Origin: Moniliella sp. 'wahieum' | Taxonomy: Eukaryota > Basidiomycota > Moniliellomycetes > Moniliellales > Moniliellaceae | Reading direction: 5' to 3' | Assembly: GCA_003971905.1 (NCBI GenBank) | Contig: RSEE01000064.1 | Coordinates: 310,001-374,000 of the forward strand | Length of the DNA stretch: 64,000 nucleotides | Shown: in pieces, positions 34,483 to 47,237 of the stretch | How positions within the stretch are numbered: position 1 is the stretch's first letter | Layout: the number at the start of each line of letters is the position of its first letter | Notes under the pieces: model-generated | What the model was told of the DNA's origin: nothing | The model's input: the letters and a program-made list of their open reading frames with translations, nothing else | Databases searched by the model: none | Position numbers and translations under genes: made by a program

Positions 34483-37400
34483 GGATAGCCAGCACGTGGG
34501 TTGGGCGTGTCGGGGGTGGGGGTGGTGGGGAGGGGTGAGAGGATGGGGGGAAGGGGGGGAAGGGGGGGAAGGGGGGGGGGCAGAAGAAGAAATGGCTGCG
34601 GTGCGACCAACGCTGGCCAAGCGGGGGCAGGCAGCAGATCGGCAGGCACCTGCACAACACAGCAGCGTCTGTCTCACGTCTCCGACATACATACCATCGC
34701 CGGGACCGGTGGCCGGGGGGCGCAGGGCCCTGGGCCTGGGCTGGCCGGTGCTGTGGCGCAGCCACCGCGTGCCCAGGCTGAGTGCTGGTGCCCGCTGGCG
34801 CCTCGGACGCTGAGGCGCTGAGGCCGAGGTCTGAGTGATCGATGATTGAGTCCGGGTCTGCGTCTGAGGGATCGGAATCTGAGGCCTTCTGGGGTCTCTG
34901 AGGTCTGAGATCTGGGGCCGGAGGCTGCCAGAGTTTGGCGTGGGCGTGAGGGCCCACGCCAACCGGATGGACTCCCCAAACATGTAATCGATCTCGCTTC
35001 AAGCTTCACCGATCGTCATCCATCCCTGCGCCCTTCTAGACGAGTGAGTACTGAGTCTCCGCACGGAGGGACTGACTATCGACGAGTTGCATGTTACACG
35101 TTAGGAGTTAGTGGTTTACTGGCTACTGCTTGCTGGTGAACAGCAGTCTGGAGGTGCTCGGCCTTGGCCTCCGCGGTAAGGCTGAGCGCCAAGTTAATAC
35201 GCCCGTCACCGCCTCACCGCCCCACTGCTGCCTCATCCGTCCGCGGAAACGTTTACCCGTCAAGCTTGAAGCTTGAAGAATAAGCCAGCTAAGCTAGCTA
35301 AGCTGCTATACGCCATAGCTACCCTTCATCAACGTTCATGCAACAACATCCATCGTTCCACATTCAATATTCAACCACCATCTCTTCAGCTACAATTATG
35401 TGCCCCATCAACGAAATATCGTGGGATATAAACTGTTGTAGCACGCAACCCGAACCAACGATTCAGAGGTAAAGGTTGACACAACATAGTCACCCGGCCT
35501 TGATCTTCCTCCCTCTCTCGTGAGGCCTGAGGCGTGCACGTTCAGTACGATGTGTTTGGTAGACACGCCATTCATCATGTCCACAAGCCCTGTGGCGTAT
35601 GATGTGGCAGATATAGATACGTCTGTTTCAATGTTCGGCCTCTAACCGTCCGGTCTGGGGGCGGAAGGCAAAAGGCGGACGAAGTTCCACGTTCAGGGTG
35701 ATGGGGTAGACACCTGGCGCTGAAACCGTGATGCGGCGTGTGAGCGTGCGGGCGAAGAGCCCGGCTCACGTTGCGTCCGAAGTAGAGTAGAACGACCAAC
35801 GAGGAGCTCTTTCAGCTACTCCCAGTCAAGCCTGAGCCTAAGCCCTGAACCTCAAGACTCGGTCTGGACTCGGTCTGAGTCCTCAGTTGCACCTGTCGTT
35901 ACATGTGACATGCAACCACTGCAACGCAAGAGGGATGTCACTGGCATGGCGGCGAAGGTTCAGTCTTAGTACGTCGGGGCCCGCCCGGCACGTTGGGGAA
36001 GGGATGTAAAGGGTCTTCTAACCCTGCCCCAACTGCAGAGAGGACACTCGCACGTGGAAAAGCCCATGAGCCATGTCACATGTCAACTGCCGCATGGTGG
36101 GACGGTAGGTAGATTACTGCGACGGGAGCCGCCGGGATGATTTGGCCGGCCGGTCGCGCCAGCTGCCCGGATGCGACGGGTGAGCTCCCGTGACCGCTGC
36201 GCCCAGAGACCGGGCCGGTTGTCGGAGAGTCAGTCTAAGGCCGCGCGCAGGAGGAGGGAGGGAAGAGAGGGGGACCAGCGTGTTGGGCAGCGGCAAGGTG
36301 CAGGATATGCCACGGCCGCAGCGGAACAACCGTTGGGACACAGCGACGCCGTGGACGTGAAGCTTGAAGGCGCGCATGGAACAAACGATGATCTCCTGTG
36401 GTAAGTTCTGCGCTGAGCGCTGACGCGCTGACGGGGCTCAGCCTGTCAGAGCCCGGGGTGCGTCTGCCCGGCGTTTTCTCGGGAAACGGGCGGCTGAGAC
36501 ATTTGGACGATCGAACACCACCTAGTGCTGACCGGCTCGCTCCCACAACACTATCGTATATCAATGGTACAGGAGGGAGTGCCAGGCTGTAGTGGGCTTG
36601 TGCGCATTACCCTGCGGACCCGGCGTAACATATCGTGCCAACCCGTCCATAGTAGTTCAAAGTTGTGAGGGCCATGCACATGGCGCTCAAGCTCATGCAT
36701 GCCATGCAATCAACGTTCAACAGCATATTAACAGAACGCACCCTACCCTGCAGAGTACCCTCCGGCTTCAATCAGCCAGCTGTCGTATGGTCTTCTGATG
36801 GGCAAACAACGACCACCCCCCTCCGTCCTCCTCTTTACATCAATCTGCAACGGTGCAACCTTCCATGACAATGAGCCCCGGCTCTTGACCCGCTCTCAGG
36901 CTTACTGTCCCCATACCGGGTGCGCTCTTATAGACTGCTCTCTTGCCATGTACCCTTCTCTCCGAAACCTGGCTGTAAAGAACCAAACCCAGAAATGGGC
37001 CGGCGGAGCTTCAGAGAAACAGATTCTTTTGATAATCGATAACCGGTAACCGGCCGGTTATCACGCGGTATAGAAGTTATCTCGTCAAACCTCAGGCCTC
37101 AGGTGGATACTAGTAGCCGGGGGAGAAGCAAACACCCGTGGATGCGTTCGGGCCAAGGTACGTGAGTAAAAACGCTAAAGAGAAACGCTAACGTGCTGTA
37201 CTATAATGCCATCAATGCATACCAAGTTTTTCAGTGCAAGTCGCCGGTAGGCTCAGCTCTTTGTTGGCATGTGAGAGGCAAATGTGGCTAGTTTCACATG
37301 CCACATGGCCGGCAGCCTGTGAAAAACGTGCAGTCGTTGAAAAACCACAAGTGATGAACGCTGACATGGACATCAGCTTCTCTCCTATATCAGCACAGGA

Positions 37401-40400
37401 ATGCGCCCTCTGTCTCTCGCGTATACGCTTTCAGAGCTATTTCAGCAAGTCGTTGAGGCCCGGCGTTCAATCGTGCAAGAGTCGCAGCACCTAATACAGA
37501 CGGATTGTTTGCAGGAACGTGAACGGTTGGGAAAGACAATCAGAGTCGCGTGGAAAATGCGACTTTTGTTGAGCGCACCATATATATCGCGCGCTATGCC
37601 ACATGCCCGGAACAAGGGAGAATGTATCGGAATAATACTGGAGGTGGGGGCAGGAAAAAGTACTATAGTGGGGTTTGTTGAGTGTTTCGATCTGCCGTTG
37701 CCAGTCGAAAGACATAAATGTTTACTGTGCGGCTGCGCTGGATAACATATCACACCATGAAGAAGATGTGTCGGAAGGTTGATGGAAAGAAAGATCGAGT
37801 GGCTCTGTCCATGTTGAAAGGAAGGAAGGAGTGTCAGTCTCATTAGGCTAACGGAAGGGTATATATAACGACAGGACATAGATCCCCTTTGACGAAAGGA
37901 AGTCTCTGGTAACACCCATCTTCAGTGTATGATATACAAGGAGTGGCAGCCCTCTCAACCAACCCCCGGAACCCAGGCGGATTGGCAAGGATTATGCAGT
38001 CACAGGTCACGGGCTGCGGACCCGAGATTGTCCGACCCAAGCCCATGACCACAGTATACTATAGGCTCTCTGCTTACACGACCGGGGGTATACTTCTTGG
38101 CTTAAAATGCGTATCAAGTACGAATGCTATCAGAGAATGCGGCAAGCTCACAAACCAACACGTATCCGAAGAAGGGTATGTATATGCCTGAAATACAGCT
38201 AATTCTCCCAGCTCCACAGAAAGCTTGATAGGGGGGAGGCTTTTTGATAGGAGGAAATGTGTGACTGTCGTTATCACTCCCGTGAGCCAACCCCGCGTTC
38301 ATCCGTTGCATGAGCATGTGTACTCTCATTGCATCCAACACACTATATTCATGTGGGGTTGAACTTTGGCTATCCACCACATAAATTATGAGCCCACTGA
38401 CTGACGCAAGTAATGGGGAGCTTGAGGCAACCGCTCTAAACATCATATGGGCATGATTCCGTATTATGTAGATCTTCCTTGAAGCCTGACCCCTTTGCCC
38501 CACCCATGCGTTGCCACTTCGCGTGTGGTTGCATCTCTTTTTTCTCTGGTGTATATACACGTCACCATTCCACGCAGTGTGTGTGCATGAATACCTTGAT
38601 TGGGAAGGCCGGTGGTCTGTGGCTATATCCTGCGTAATCTTGAGGCTTGAAGCTTCAAGCTTGACGCTCGATCGCAACGAGGTGTCAGTACATCAGTGCG
38701 GGGAATGAGTGAGTGAAACGACTTCTATGGCGGGCGAGCCATCGTGGTGGCCTTTCGCTCAGATCTCAATGAGTCATTCCCGGGACAATGAGGCGTGTAC
38801 AACAGCCAACTAAAGCTATAAAGGCCGATATCTGAAGCTTACGTTAGCGTATGTTGTGTGGCTTGCTTGCTTTGAAATTGGAAGGCAGATGAGCGCTGAG
38901 CAGCGGATCATCGATCGATGTGCTGTTTGGGCCACCCCACCGATCCCTCCGAGACGAGCAAGAGAGCAATTGGAGGCAAGGCAAGGAAGGGAGCGAGGCG
39001 CAGTATGGCCGAAGTGCTGTAAAGGTTAAAGGCCAAGCCCTGACTACGACCTAGCCGTGGGGCAGCGCAGGGCAGCGCCTGTGGCGGGACAAGCGGGGCG
39101 AAAGGGAGGCGGCACGGGAGGGCAGGGTTAGGGACTGCCTCGTGTGGGATCTGGGACGGGAGGGCGATCGAGAGGGGGATTTGGTGATACGTCTGGTTTG
39201 TTTGGACAGGGTCCGCAGGGTCCCGCGAGGCATTCCGATCTTGTGCGTCAAATTCTGTCGGGATCAGAATGGAGATGGGGCGACTTTTTGTGGCTGTCGA
39301 CCGAGATCAGGCCTATGGCACTACCTGTTGGCATAGCAGAGGCGGTAACGTTTAACAGAGGCATTGCAGGCTTTGCATCCTGCCCCCCCTCCTGCCCTGC
39401 TTTTCTCTCCTCAGGCCCTGAGGCCTCAGGGATCTCAGGTGGCGGTGGCGCCTGTGGCGGTGCAAGGAGGGCTAAGAACAGGATCGTGCGACGCGTGATG
39501 CCGCGTGAAGCACATAACATCACCACAGATATGGCATACCACAACCAGCTGTCCTTTCCGCCTCTCCAGCCTCCCCCAGATTTCAGGGCGAGAGGCGACA
39601 ATCTGCTTGCTATACAATGCAACCTCCAATCAATAATCGGTCCTGGATCATGATGCAGATCATGGGGGGATGGCACAGCCCAGCGGGCGGCTATTCCAGA
39701 CTAACCCTTTCGAAGCTGTGGTACATGGATCCAAAGCTCTGGAACAGCCAACGCTACTCTACAGTTAGAGCTGCCAAGAACAGGGTACAGATTTCCTCCT
39801 ACACAGCCATCTCGGAAGTATTTTAAGTTCAGCGACTGTGATTTGATGCATGCTTTTGTGGGGTGTGGCCTGGTGTGGTTCATCGATCCTGATCAAGCTC
39901 TTCGTGATGTGTGAGGTGCATATGAGGCTGCAACATGCATACTCGTACAATAAGGTGGGACACGTGCCTACTAGACATCGTATCACATCCACTCTCTCCG
40001 CACCATATTTTCCGTACTGCAGAGAGAAGAACGAGAACCTGAACGTGCTGAACCCCCGAGACCGACTCGAAGCCCCCCTGTTTCTCAGCGCCCTGCAGGA
40101 TGGGACGTCCCTGGCGGAAGGGGCTGTAGGGGCTATCGTAGATCACATCATAGGGTGTATAGGGGGGGTTGGTGCAGTTTTTGCGGCACAACTTTATACG
40201 TAGGACAGCGATACGCTCGATCGCGAGGACCCGAGCAGGTGCGACATGCGCCATGCGAACGCCCTCCAGAGGCCCTCCAGAGGCCCTAGCCTGCACCAGC
40301 CTGAGAGACTCGGGCGCTCACATATCACAGACAGGCCTAGAGGGAGAGAATAGGATCCATTGCTTCATAATGAAGGGTAGCCGGTAGGGCGCCAATATAG

Positions 40401-41593
40401 AGTCAGCGCAGTCAACAGCACATCACACAAAGGCGGTTAGACAAACACACTAATAAAAACGCCACTGTAACCTATACTGTCTTGGAGTTGGATAGTACTA
40501 TAGCTAGTCATTAACGTTTAACCCAGTATACTGATGCGCCTCTCGTTTGCAACATCTGTTGGCGCCGTAAGGGCAAGTAGGGCGGGTTCCGACCGGCTAC
40601 GATGACTCTCTTCTGCGGTATGGGCGCACAGCTAGATGTCCAGAAGCTCAGATGAGAATGTCGTACCGCGCAGCTATTACTACCGCGCGGCGACGCACCC
40701 TGCACGGCGTGCGTGGCGTGGCGTGTTGGCCGTTTTTCCCGCGGGGGGGAGCGCCATGCGCCCCGCGCGCCCCTGCCCACAACCAGCCTCCACCGTGGGG
40801 CGTCGAGGGTGCTGCGACAGGGAAAGGCATCCGTAAAGCTTACCGTCTGAAGCTCAGGCTGAGGCGCTGAGAGGCTGAGGCCTGAGGCCCTGAGGTCTGA
40901 TGCAGCTGATGCGGCTGGGCGGCAGCTGAAGCCCTGTGAGGCGCGCTGAGAGAGGAGAAGGGCACAGATCTGGGCTGGTCGAAGGGATCTAGATCTCATG
41001 CGATGAGACACTGGTCTAACCAATACGATCGGGTTGATCATTGGGGTTTTGAAGTGACAAAAGTTGATCCTTTTACTGGCTTGTGTAGCACGTGACATGT
41101 GTGGCGTGTGACGCCCATCATGTCATGCATCATCATCGACCTCGACATCATCTGCATCGTCAAAACATCATCTGCATCGTCGACATGTACCGTATCATAC
41201 GCGGCACAGAGTGACTCAGGACTCAGTTACTCAGCATACTCCATTACCCAGGACCCAGCAGCACTCAATACTCCGTGCCTGCGCCCACATGTCTCGCGTG
41301 ACGCACAGTCTGCTGTAACGGGGATCACGATCTCAGAGAGTGCCCGTTTTTTGCTGGTCTCAATCATCGAAATCAACTTAATCAACATCCCTACCATAGT
41401 TAAGGCAATCAATGCGGTGGCTTATTCCACCCACATCTTCTTCGCGCGCCGTTTATATACGCCGTGCCCGTCACGCTCACCATTACTTCCCATAAGAACA
41501 AAGTATTGTTTCCTTTGTCCATGAAGCTGAAGCAGAGAGGTCGCAGGCATGTAATGGATTTCCGAGTGCGCTGTAGTGGGAGGTGTGTTGCTG
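34483..41593. other. gene-poor interval of about 7 kb
   Basis: 34500-35010 is the GC-rich upstream region of the Zn2Cys6 gene. From about 35010 on, GC falls and no frame carries a motif. Palindromic heptad words recur at 35262-35277 and 38642-38662 (AAGCTT), 36410-36435 (GCGCTGA), 37085-37105 and 40855-40900 (AGGCCT). 37045-37070 has a GGTTAT/ATAACC palindrome. The longest frames (39144-39653, 40511-41098) resemble nothing I know. Degenerate mobile elements could be hidden here, but I cannot show any. Confidence 0.5.
38642..38662. repeat. AAGCTTCAAGCTTGA palindromic repeat
   Basis: CTTGAAGCTTCAAGCTTGA: two AAGCTT palindromes seven bases apart, flanked by TTGA/TCAA so the whole is nearly symmetric. 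Confidence 0.8.
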
Positions 41594-41884
41594 TCACCGA
41601 ATGACTAAGCTCGCTCCAATTTCCAATTCCGCATCCTGTGTCTCTTGCTCTTCCCTTCCCTTTTGCTTCTGTTCTCTGCCTGATGCCTTCTGTTTCCTCC
41701 CACGAACGATCCTGCCTTTCCCCCCGCCTCTGACAGGACCTTGGTCTCCTCGTTTAGCCCCGACTGTTACAGTTGCATAGGCCAAAAAGAAAGGGAAAAG
41801 TCGATGCGGGGCCGTCTGGATGATGTGTGTGTGTGCCAGAGGAAACTTACCGTCAAAATACCCGTAATACTCATTATGAGGCAT
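41594..41884 (-). CDS. possible small two-exon gene, function unknown
   Basis: ATG at 41884 begins MPHNEYYGYFD. A strong GTAAGT donor at 41850 and a TAACAG acceptor ending at 41764 define an 87-nt intron. Splicing gives a 67-residue product rich in Lys, Arg, Gln and Glu, ending GASLVIR. The intron has a normal T-rich 3' half. I do not recognise the protein. It lies just downstream of the SREBP gene on the same strand and could instead be that gene's last exons. Support is only from splice signals and charged, coding-like composition. Confidence 0.3.
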   Translation of the reverse strand: MPHNEYYGYFDGKFPLAHTHIIQTAPHRLFPFFLAYATVTVGAKRGDQGPVRGGGKGRIVRGRKQKASGREQKQKGREEQETQDAELEIGASLVIR

Positions 41885-41965
41885 GGACCCATACTTCTTA
41901 CCGTGGCTTCAAAACATACCATCATGTTGTCCTCCTACCAACAGCTGCTTTATCAAATTGTTTCC

Positions 41966-44900
41966 TCACCAGAGGGCGGCCTTTCCAGGCCCAAAGATGG
42001 ATCTGGCACAAGTGCGTTGGGTGCTACGACAGCTACAGCCAACCCACACCACGTGTATAACGTACAAAGAAACAAAAAACGGGGACAAAACAAGCAAACA
42101 TTCCATAAGGGGGGGCGCATGGAGCATACCCCGGTCGTCAAGCCAAAGCAGGGAGCGTAGCAGTCGTAAGTGGTGCGTGGGATTTGGGGAACCAAGACAG
42201 TTGGTCCGAGGGGAATGTGTGGCGCAAGGGCCAAGGGGTGGGGTGGATACTTCCTGACCATCCCACACGTCCAACACAGACGAGCAGGAAGAATCTTCGT
42301 CGAGCATGTCGCCTTCAGCGGGGACAGCATCGCACCCAGTGCGTCGTGCGTCGAGCCAGGCGCGGCCGACCAGAGGTAACACAAGTGAGTGAGAATGTCG
42401 ATGGCCGTATCGCGGACGGGGAGGAAGTGGGTAGGGTGGGCGAGGTGGGCGTGCGGGCCAAACGCGCCGCAGCTCCAGTGCCGGGAGGAGGAGGTGAGGT
42501 GCAGATTGATGCGGGGGGAAGAGGACGTCATCAGCGCGTCCGCGGGTAGTCGCGAGCTCGGTGGCAAGACGACGCAAGAACCACCCAGCCCATGTGGCAC
42601 AGATCAGGGAGAACGTCCCCGTTGCATCGTCCGAGTGAGCAGCTTCGTCCAAGGGTACACCATGGGACTCAAGTAAGATTCCTTCTGCCTCTTGTCCCGC
42701 TGCGTCGCCCAAGACCAGTCGGACGCATGCCACTACCGCCGCTGCGGCCAAGGGGCCAAAGGCGTGGAACACATCGAGATGCGAAATCAGGTCGAGCGTC
42801 TCCTCTTGTGCCACAGCCACGCGGTCGGCAGAAGCGAAAAAGTTCCAAGTGATCCGGGTGAGGCGGGCTGCAAGGTGGGCTGGTGTGCCGGGCACAGGTC
42901 TCGTTCGCCTCGGCTACCAAGTCTTCCATCTCTCCGCCGCCTCATCTTGGAGCACAGACAGACGCAGCGGGCGCAGAAACGCACCCAAATCCGTCTGCTC
43001 GGACGCATCAAGGTCCGGGGCGTCGCACCCACCATCGTTCCGTACTCGGCCAAGAAGGCCAAGAGCGACACACCACCCTCTGTGTCCCATCCATCCTCGC
43101 CTTCTTCCGACAGCGTATCCACCTCGTGCAATCCGCTTCCTGCCCACTCGGTCCGCCACGCCAAGGTCCGAGGTGCGGTGGCGTGCACCAGCGAGGTGAA
43201 CAGCATCCAGCCACGGCCCAGCTCAGCCATGTGCATCCGACTGGAGAGGACCAAGAGGGGGGTAGACAGGTACGCGTTCCCCCCGCTGTGGAGCAGGCGG
43301 CGGCAGCGGCCAAGGTCGTGCGTGGGGGCAACATCGCAAGTGCCGCATCAAGGTCGAGGGCGAGAACGGGTTGGAGCCAGAGCGGGAGAGAGACGAGGTA
43401 TGGGACGAAGAGGCAGTTTCGCGTTCCATCTGCTCCTCACCGTTTTCCACTGCCACGACGCGACCCGACGGAGCAAGCGACCAAACGTGTGTTCCGTCTT
43501 GGCCATCCGACCCAGGGCAAGGGCGGCGGTAGCGTCAATGCGCAGGTTGCCTACATTGTTGTGAGCGAGGCGGTGCAGACGGGATCGACGCAAGGTAGAG
43601 AGGAGCGTGTGGGCTCGCAACTCGGCGCTGGCTCGGCAAAGGGACCGAGGGACGTCTCCAATTCCAACAGACGAAACCATGCGTGGCAGGCAAGTTAAAC
43701 TCCGTGCCATTGCTTGTCTCATCATCTTCGTGTCCTCACTGTCGGCATCGTCCGAGGGGGCGGTAGCCAAAGCAGGGAAAACAGCGGCCAGCCAACGGTC
43801 CGGAAGAAGCAAGAGGAGAAGCTCGTACGCAATGCCTCCCATCGCCACCCAACCAGAACGTGGTGCGTTCAAGTACACCCGGAAAGCAGCGTCCGTGTCG
43901 ACGGGAGCAGCGCGCGGCGTGGAGTTGGGCCATGAGGCGAGCGGGCACGGATCTCAGCTTGGACGGGAGACGAAGTGGGCTTGGCAGGACTTGCGAACCG
44001 GGGCAAAACGCGCTCCACAGCGGGGCCAACAGGACGAGCAAGCATGCGATCCCGAGCCAGAACCGTAGAGAGGAAATAATGGTCTGCACGGTGGACCCGA
44101 TCGGATCGTTCAGATTCTGAATGATCCCTTGGCGGAAGTTTGTTGGTCCACCCATGTAACTCCCAAGAAAGCAGCCATCATATACACCCCCCGATACGGC
44201 CGGGTTGGGCGACCGAGTGCCAGAGCCAGCTTCATACCCGTGCGGAGAGGAGGTGTCGCTCATCGTGTCCTCATCCATGCTTTCGCGAAGAGGGTTCAGG
44301 TCCTGGGTTCCGTCGGCGCTGACATAGGCGCTCAAGCTATCACTCTTGTTGGTCTGGGGGGTAATAGCCGCCTTCTCAGCTGCCGTTCACGCTTGATGCA
44401 CTCCATCTCCTTGAGCCACGCGTCGAGCAACTCCTCACCTCCACAGAAGGAGCGGAGGAGTTCTTTGAATCCTTCAATTTCCATCATCAGGTCCGACTCG
44501 CGACGCTTGAGATAGTAAATGTACTCGGTGGATTTGGCAAGGATAGTGGCCTTGTTGAGCTTGGTCGCCAAGCTGATCCCATCCACCACCTGCGCAGGCT
44601 TCTTCGATCGACTACTGCGTTTCTTTCGTCCGCCTTCCTCTTCCTCGGTCGGACGAAAGTCACGCAGGGCCGGCACGGCGTTACGCAGAACGGCAATACG
44701 GTCATTGATGTTGTTACGGTACCTGCGCTCGATCGCATTGTGAGGTTCCTTGGACCGTGTCCCATCCATGTCAATATCGTCCATATCCATCGACCGTTTG
44801 CGGTTCCGGCCGTTGGACCTCTTCCGTTCTTCTCCCGTGCCTGTTCCACTTTGAGCCGGGCGCGGGTAAAGGTGCTGGGCCCAACGAGCTTCCCGCTCGG

Positions 44901-46097
44901 CGGTGATCTGTTGGACTTGCTTGAGAGCGGATTGGATCCCATCAAAGCCTAACAAGGAAGAAAAAGGAGACAAGGTTAGTCACAGAAGGAACAGCAAGAA
45001 GGGAAGCAAAAAGCCATTAACACGTACTTTCCGGTTCGAGGACACCCCATTCGGTAGGCTTGCTCTCCTTTTCGTTGGAAGCCGTGCCGGAAGCGGAGTG
45101 ACACGGAGTTTGTGTGCCAGACTGGTCTCGGACATGATCTTCTTATTGAAAGGAATGGTGGCATCCGCCATGCCCGTGGGCACGACCCCAGGTGCGGCAA
45201 AAGGGGCAAGAAGCGAAGGAGGCATTTCCTGCGTATCTGTGCCGGCCCGTTGCCGATTGAGCCGGTTCTTGACAGCCGTCGCAAATACGCCCCCGGCCGC
45301 CTGCTGGGTTGCTGAACTACCGTGGCTGACGGTGTGGGAACGGCCGGTGCGCACACGCGCGGAACGGACGCCACTCATATCGGAGGCAGCGGGGCTGTAG
45401 CCAAAGGGGCTGGAAGTGGCGGAGGGGTTGTGGGGGACGCCGCCCATCTGGAGAAGATGGGTGAGTTGGGGGTGGGAAAGCGTGGTGGGATCGGTGCTGA
45501 GAGCAGGCATCGGGGAGACAAAGGGATGCTCGGTAGTGTGGAGGAAGAGACGTCGCCCCAGGTGGGCGTGAAACTAGGAGTAGAACCCCAGAGCAACAGT
45601 AGAGGTGGGCTTGCCAGTTTGTTGATACTGTTGGTACATCATGGCCTGAAGCCAGGCGGCCGCGGCGGGCCCACCAGGCAGAGGGTTGGGGTAGGGCGAA
45701 GCAGTGCGGTCTTCCTGCATCTGCAGCGCAGTCTGGACAGCGGAGAAGTTGTTGAGGGGAGAAGGGACAGCGAGATGGGGGTCGGCCGGGCGGTCGCCCG
45801 CGCTGGAGGAGGCAGGAGACGTGTCCTTGGGCATGTAGATCGACTGCTGGGCAGCGTAATTGGGATTCGATGGCGACGACTCGGACGGGCCGTCGGCAGA
45901 AGAGCGGCTGGGCTGAGTGTCCATGCTGGTCGCCTGGTGGTAGCGGGTTGGGAGAAGTGGGGCTGGTGAGGGAGAGAAAAGAGGTTCTGTTGGTCGTGGT
46001 AGGCCTGCGGCTGCGGCTGCGCACCGTTCCAAGGTGGTTGGGCATTGTGCACGCCGGAACCCATAGAGAGGAGGTACATGGCCATGGCCTGGTCCAT
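41966..46097 (-). CDS. SREBP/Sre1 homologue, membrane-bound bHLH transcription factor
   Basis: In fungi Sre1 is an ER-membrane precursor cut under low sterol or oxygen, releasing its bHLH part to the nucleus to activate ergosterol genes. The bHLH region (about 44510-44760) shows HNAIERRYRNNINDRI, with the tyrosine found in SREBPs instead of arginine, then helix 2 KLNKATILAKSTEYIYYLKR and leucine-zipper-like sequence. A charged loop rich in Glu, Lys and Arg lies between the helices. A hydrophobic segment FWLGIACLLVLLAPLW follows at about 44040. The large C-terminal region contains LNAPRSGWVAMGGIAYELLL, SELRAHTLLSTLRR and DEDSSCSSVLDVWDGQE, fitting the lumenal/regulatory half. The proposed start is the ATG at 46097 (MDQAMAMYLLSM), followed by a Pro/Gln/Ser-rich activation-type region. 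One intron is at 44949-45027. Frame changes near G4 and C4 runs at about 45590 and 45510 and in the C-terminus make the exact model uncertain; clear coding ends near 42251. Confidence 0.85.
44949..45027 (-). other. intron in the SREBP gene
   Basis: GTACGT donor at 45027 and TTGTTAG acceptor ending at 44949, T-rich before the acceptor. The phase is off by one relative to the downstream frame, as elsewhere in this gene. Confidence 0.65.
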
Positions 46098-47144
46098 GTC
46101 ACCGTTGGGGGCGGGTGGTTCGGGTCGCGGGGCGCGCCGAGGGATGGGAGGGAGGAGGCCGGCCGTGGGGCCGAGTTGGCGCGGGCCCGGCCGCGCTGCG
46201 CAGCGTCGGAGGCAGCGGCAGCAGAGTGCATGGGGAGGATGGCGGTGGCGGCGGCGACGGCGACGGTGGCGACGGTGGCGACGGTGGTGGTCGAGACGCG
46301 AGAGGTGGGACGAGGCGAGGCAGCTATGAGCACGCGGGCGCCCGCTTGGGCACACGGTGGAGGAGGATGCGCCAAGGGCGGCAGTTGGCACGAGGGCGCG
46401 GATGCTGTCGCCGCAACACTCGGCCCGTGCCCACGAGCGCGCTCCCACAGGCTATTTCAGCAGCAATCGCACCGCCCAGCCTCTCGGATCTCATCGCTCT
46501 CAGCGCCAAGCAGCCAAGCGTCGCTGGCGCAGCTGCCTCGCCCGGCGTCTGCTCGCTCAGGCTCAGCGCCCACACCGAGCTAGCTCGCCCCCAAACCGTT
46601 CCATGCTTCGCTGGGCACTCCCCCCGTTTGACGCCGCCGGCCCAAGTGGTCTACTTTTTTATAACTGCCGTTTGGCGGGCAACATGTAAGCCAGGTGATA
46701 GACTCACCCACATTGCCCCCCCGAGGCCACACGCCTCGGGCATCGGGCCAGCAGCCTCCGGCGCCTCACGCGACGCCCATCCCCTCTCCATCCCACTGCC
46801 CCTGCTCCGCCCTCCCGCCCTTGTGCGGAATGAGCCAGAATGGGCCCATCGCTTTCTTGAAATGCACACCCTGACTAGCCGAGGGAGCACGATCGCAAGC
46901 ACAGCGTTTGGGCATTCCATTCCATGTTGTGACTCCCGCCATGGCAGCATTGGCGGCGTCAATGTCCTGAGGCCTGAGAGGAACGGAGGCACTGTGGACG
47001 CCACAGGGAGTACGCTGGGGGGGCGAGAGCGGGTATCGTATCCATTGGAAGGGTCGTGGGGCAAGCAAATTGATCGATGATCTCACTGTTGCCACATCTG
47101 CTCTGGTTCCATTCAAGTATTCCGAACAACGCTGGGTATCAACA
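46098..47144. other. intergenic, upstream of the SREBP gene
   Basis: About 1 kb of GC-rich sequence, with a GGTGGCGACGG-like trinucleotide tract at 46230-46290. Overlapping open frames on both strands have no motif. Confidence 0.5.
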
Positions 47145-47230
47145 TCTCCGATAGTTTAGTGGCTATGACACGTCCCTGTCATGTTCTTGGACGTTCGGAC
47201 GAGACCCGGGTTCGATTCCCGGTCGGAGAG
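47145..47230 (+). tRNA. tRNA-Asp (anticodon GTC), with intron
   Basis: Acceptor TCTCCGA pairs with TCGGAGA. The D arm TAGTTTAGTGGCTATGA and the T arm CCGGGTTCGATTCCCGG are canonical. The anticodon stem CGTCC/GGACG encloses CT-GTC-A, and the best folding places a 14-base intron after it. A second GGACG inside the intron could pair instead but would leave a 12-base variable loop. GTC decodes GAC/GAT. Confidence 0.9.
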
Positions 47231-47237
47231 TTTTTTT
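47231..47237 (+). terminator. RNA polymerase III terminator
   Basis: Seven T directly after the tRNA-Asp 3' end. Confidence 0.85.

Noticed and set aside
37401-37745. Frame with GAGKST, resembling a P-loop
   Set aside because: The required first glycine of the Walker A pattern is missing and nothing else in the 114 residues fits an ATPase. Probably chance.
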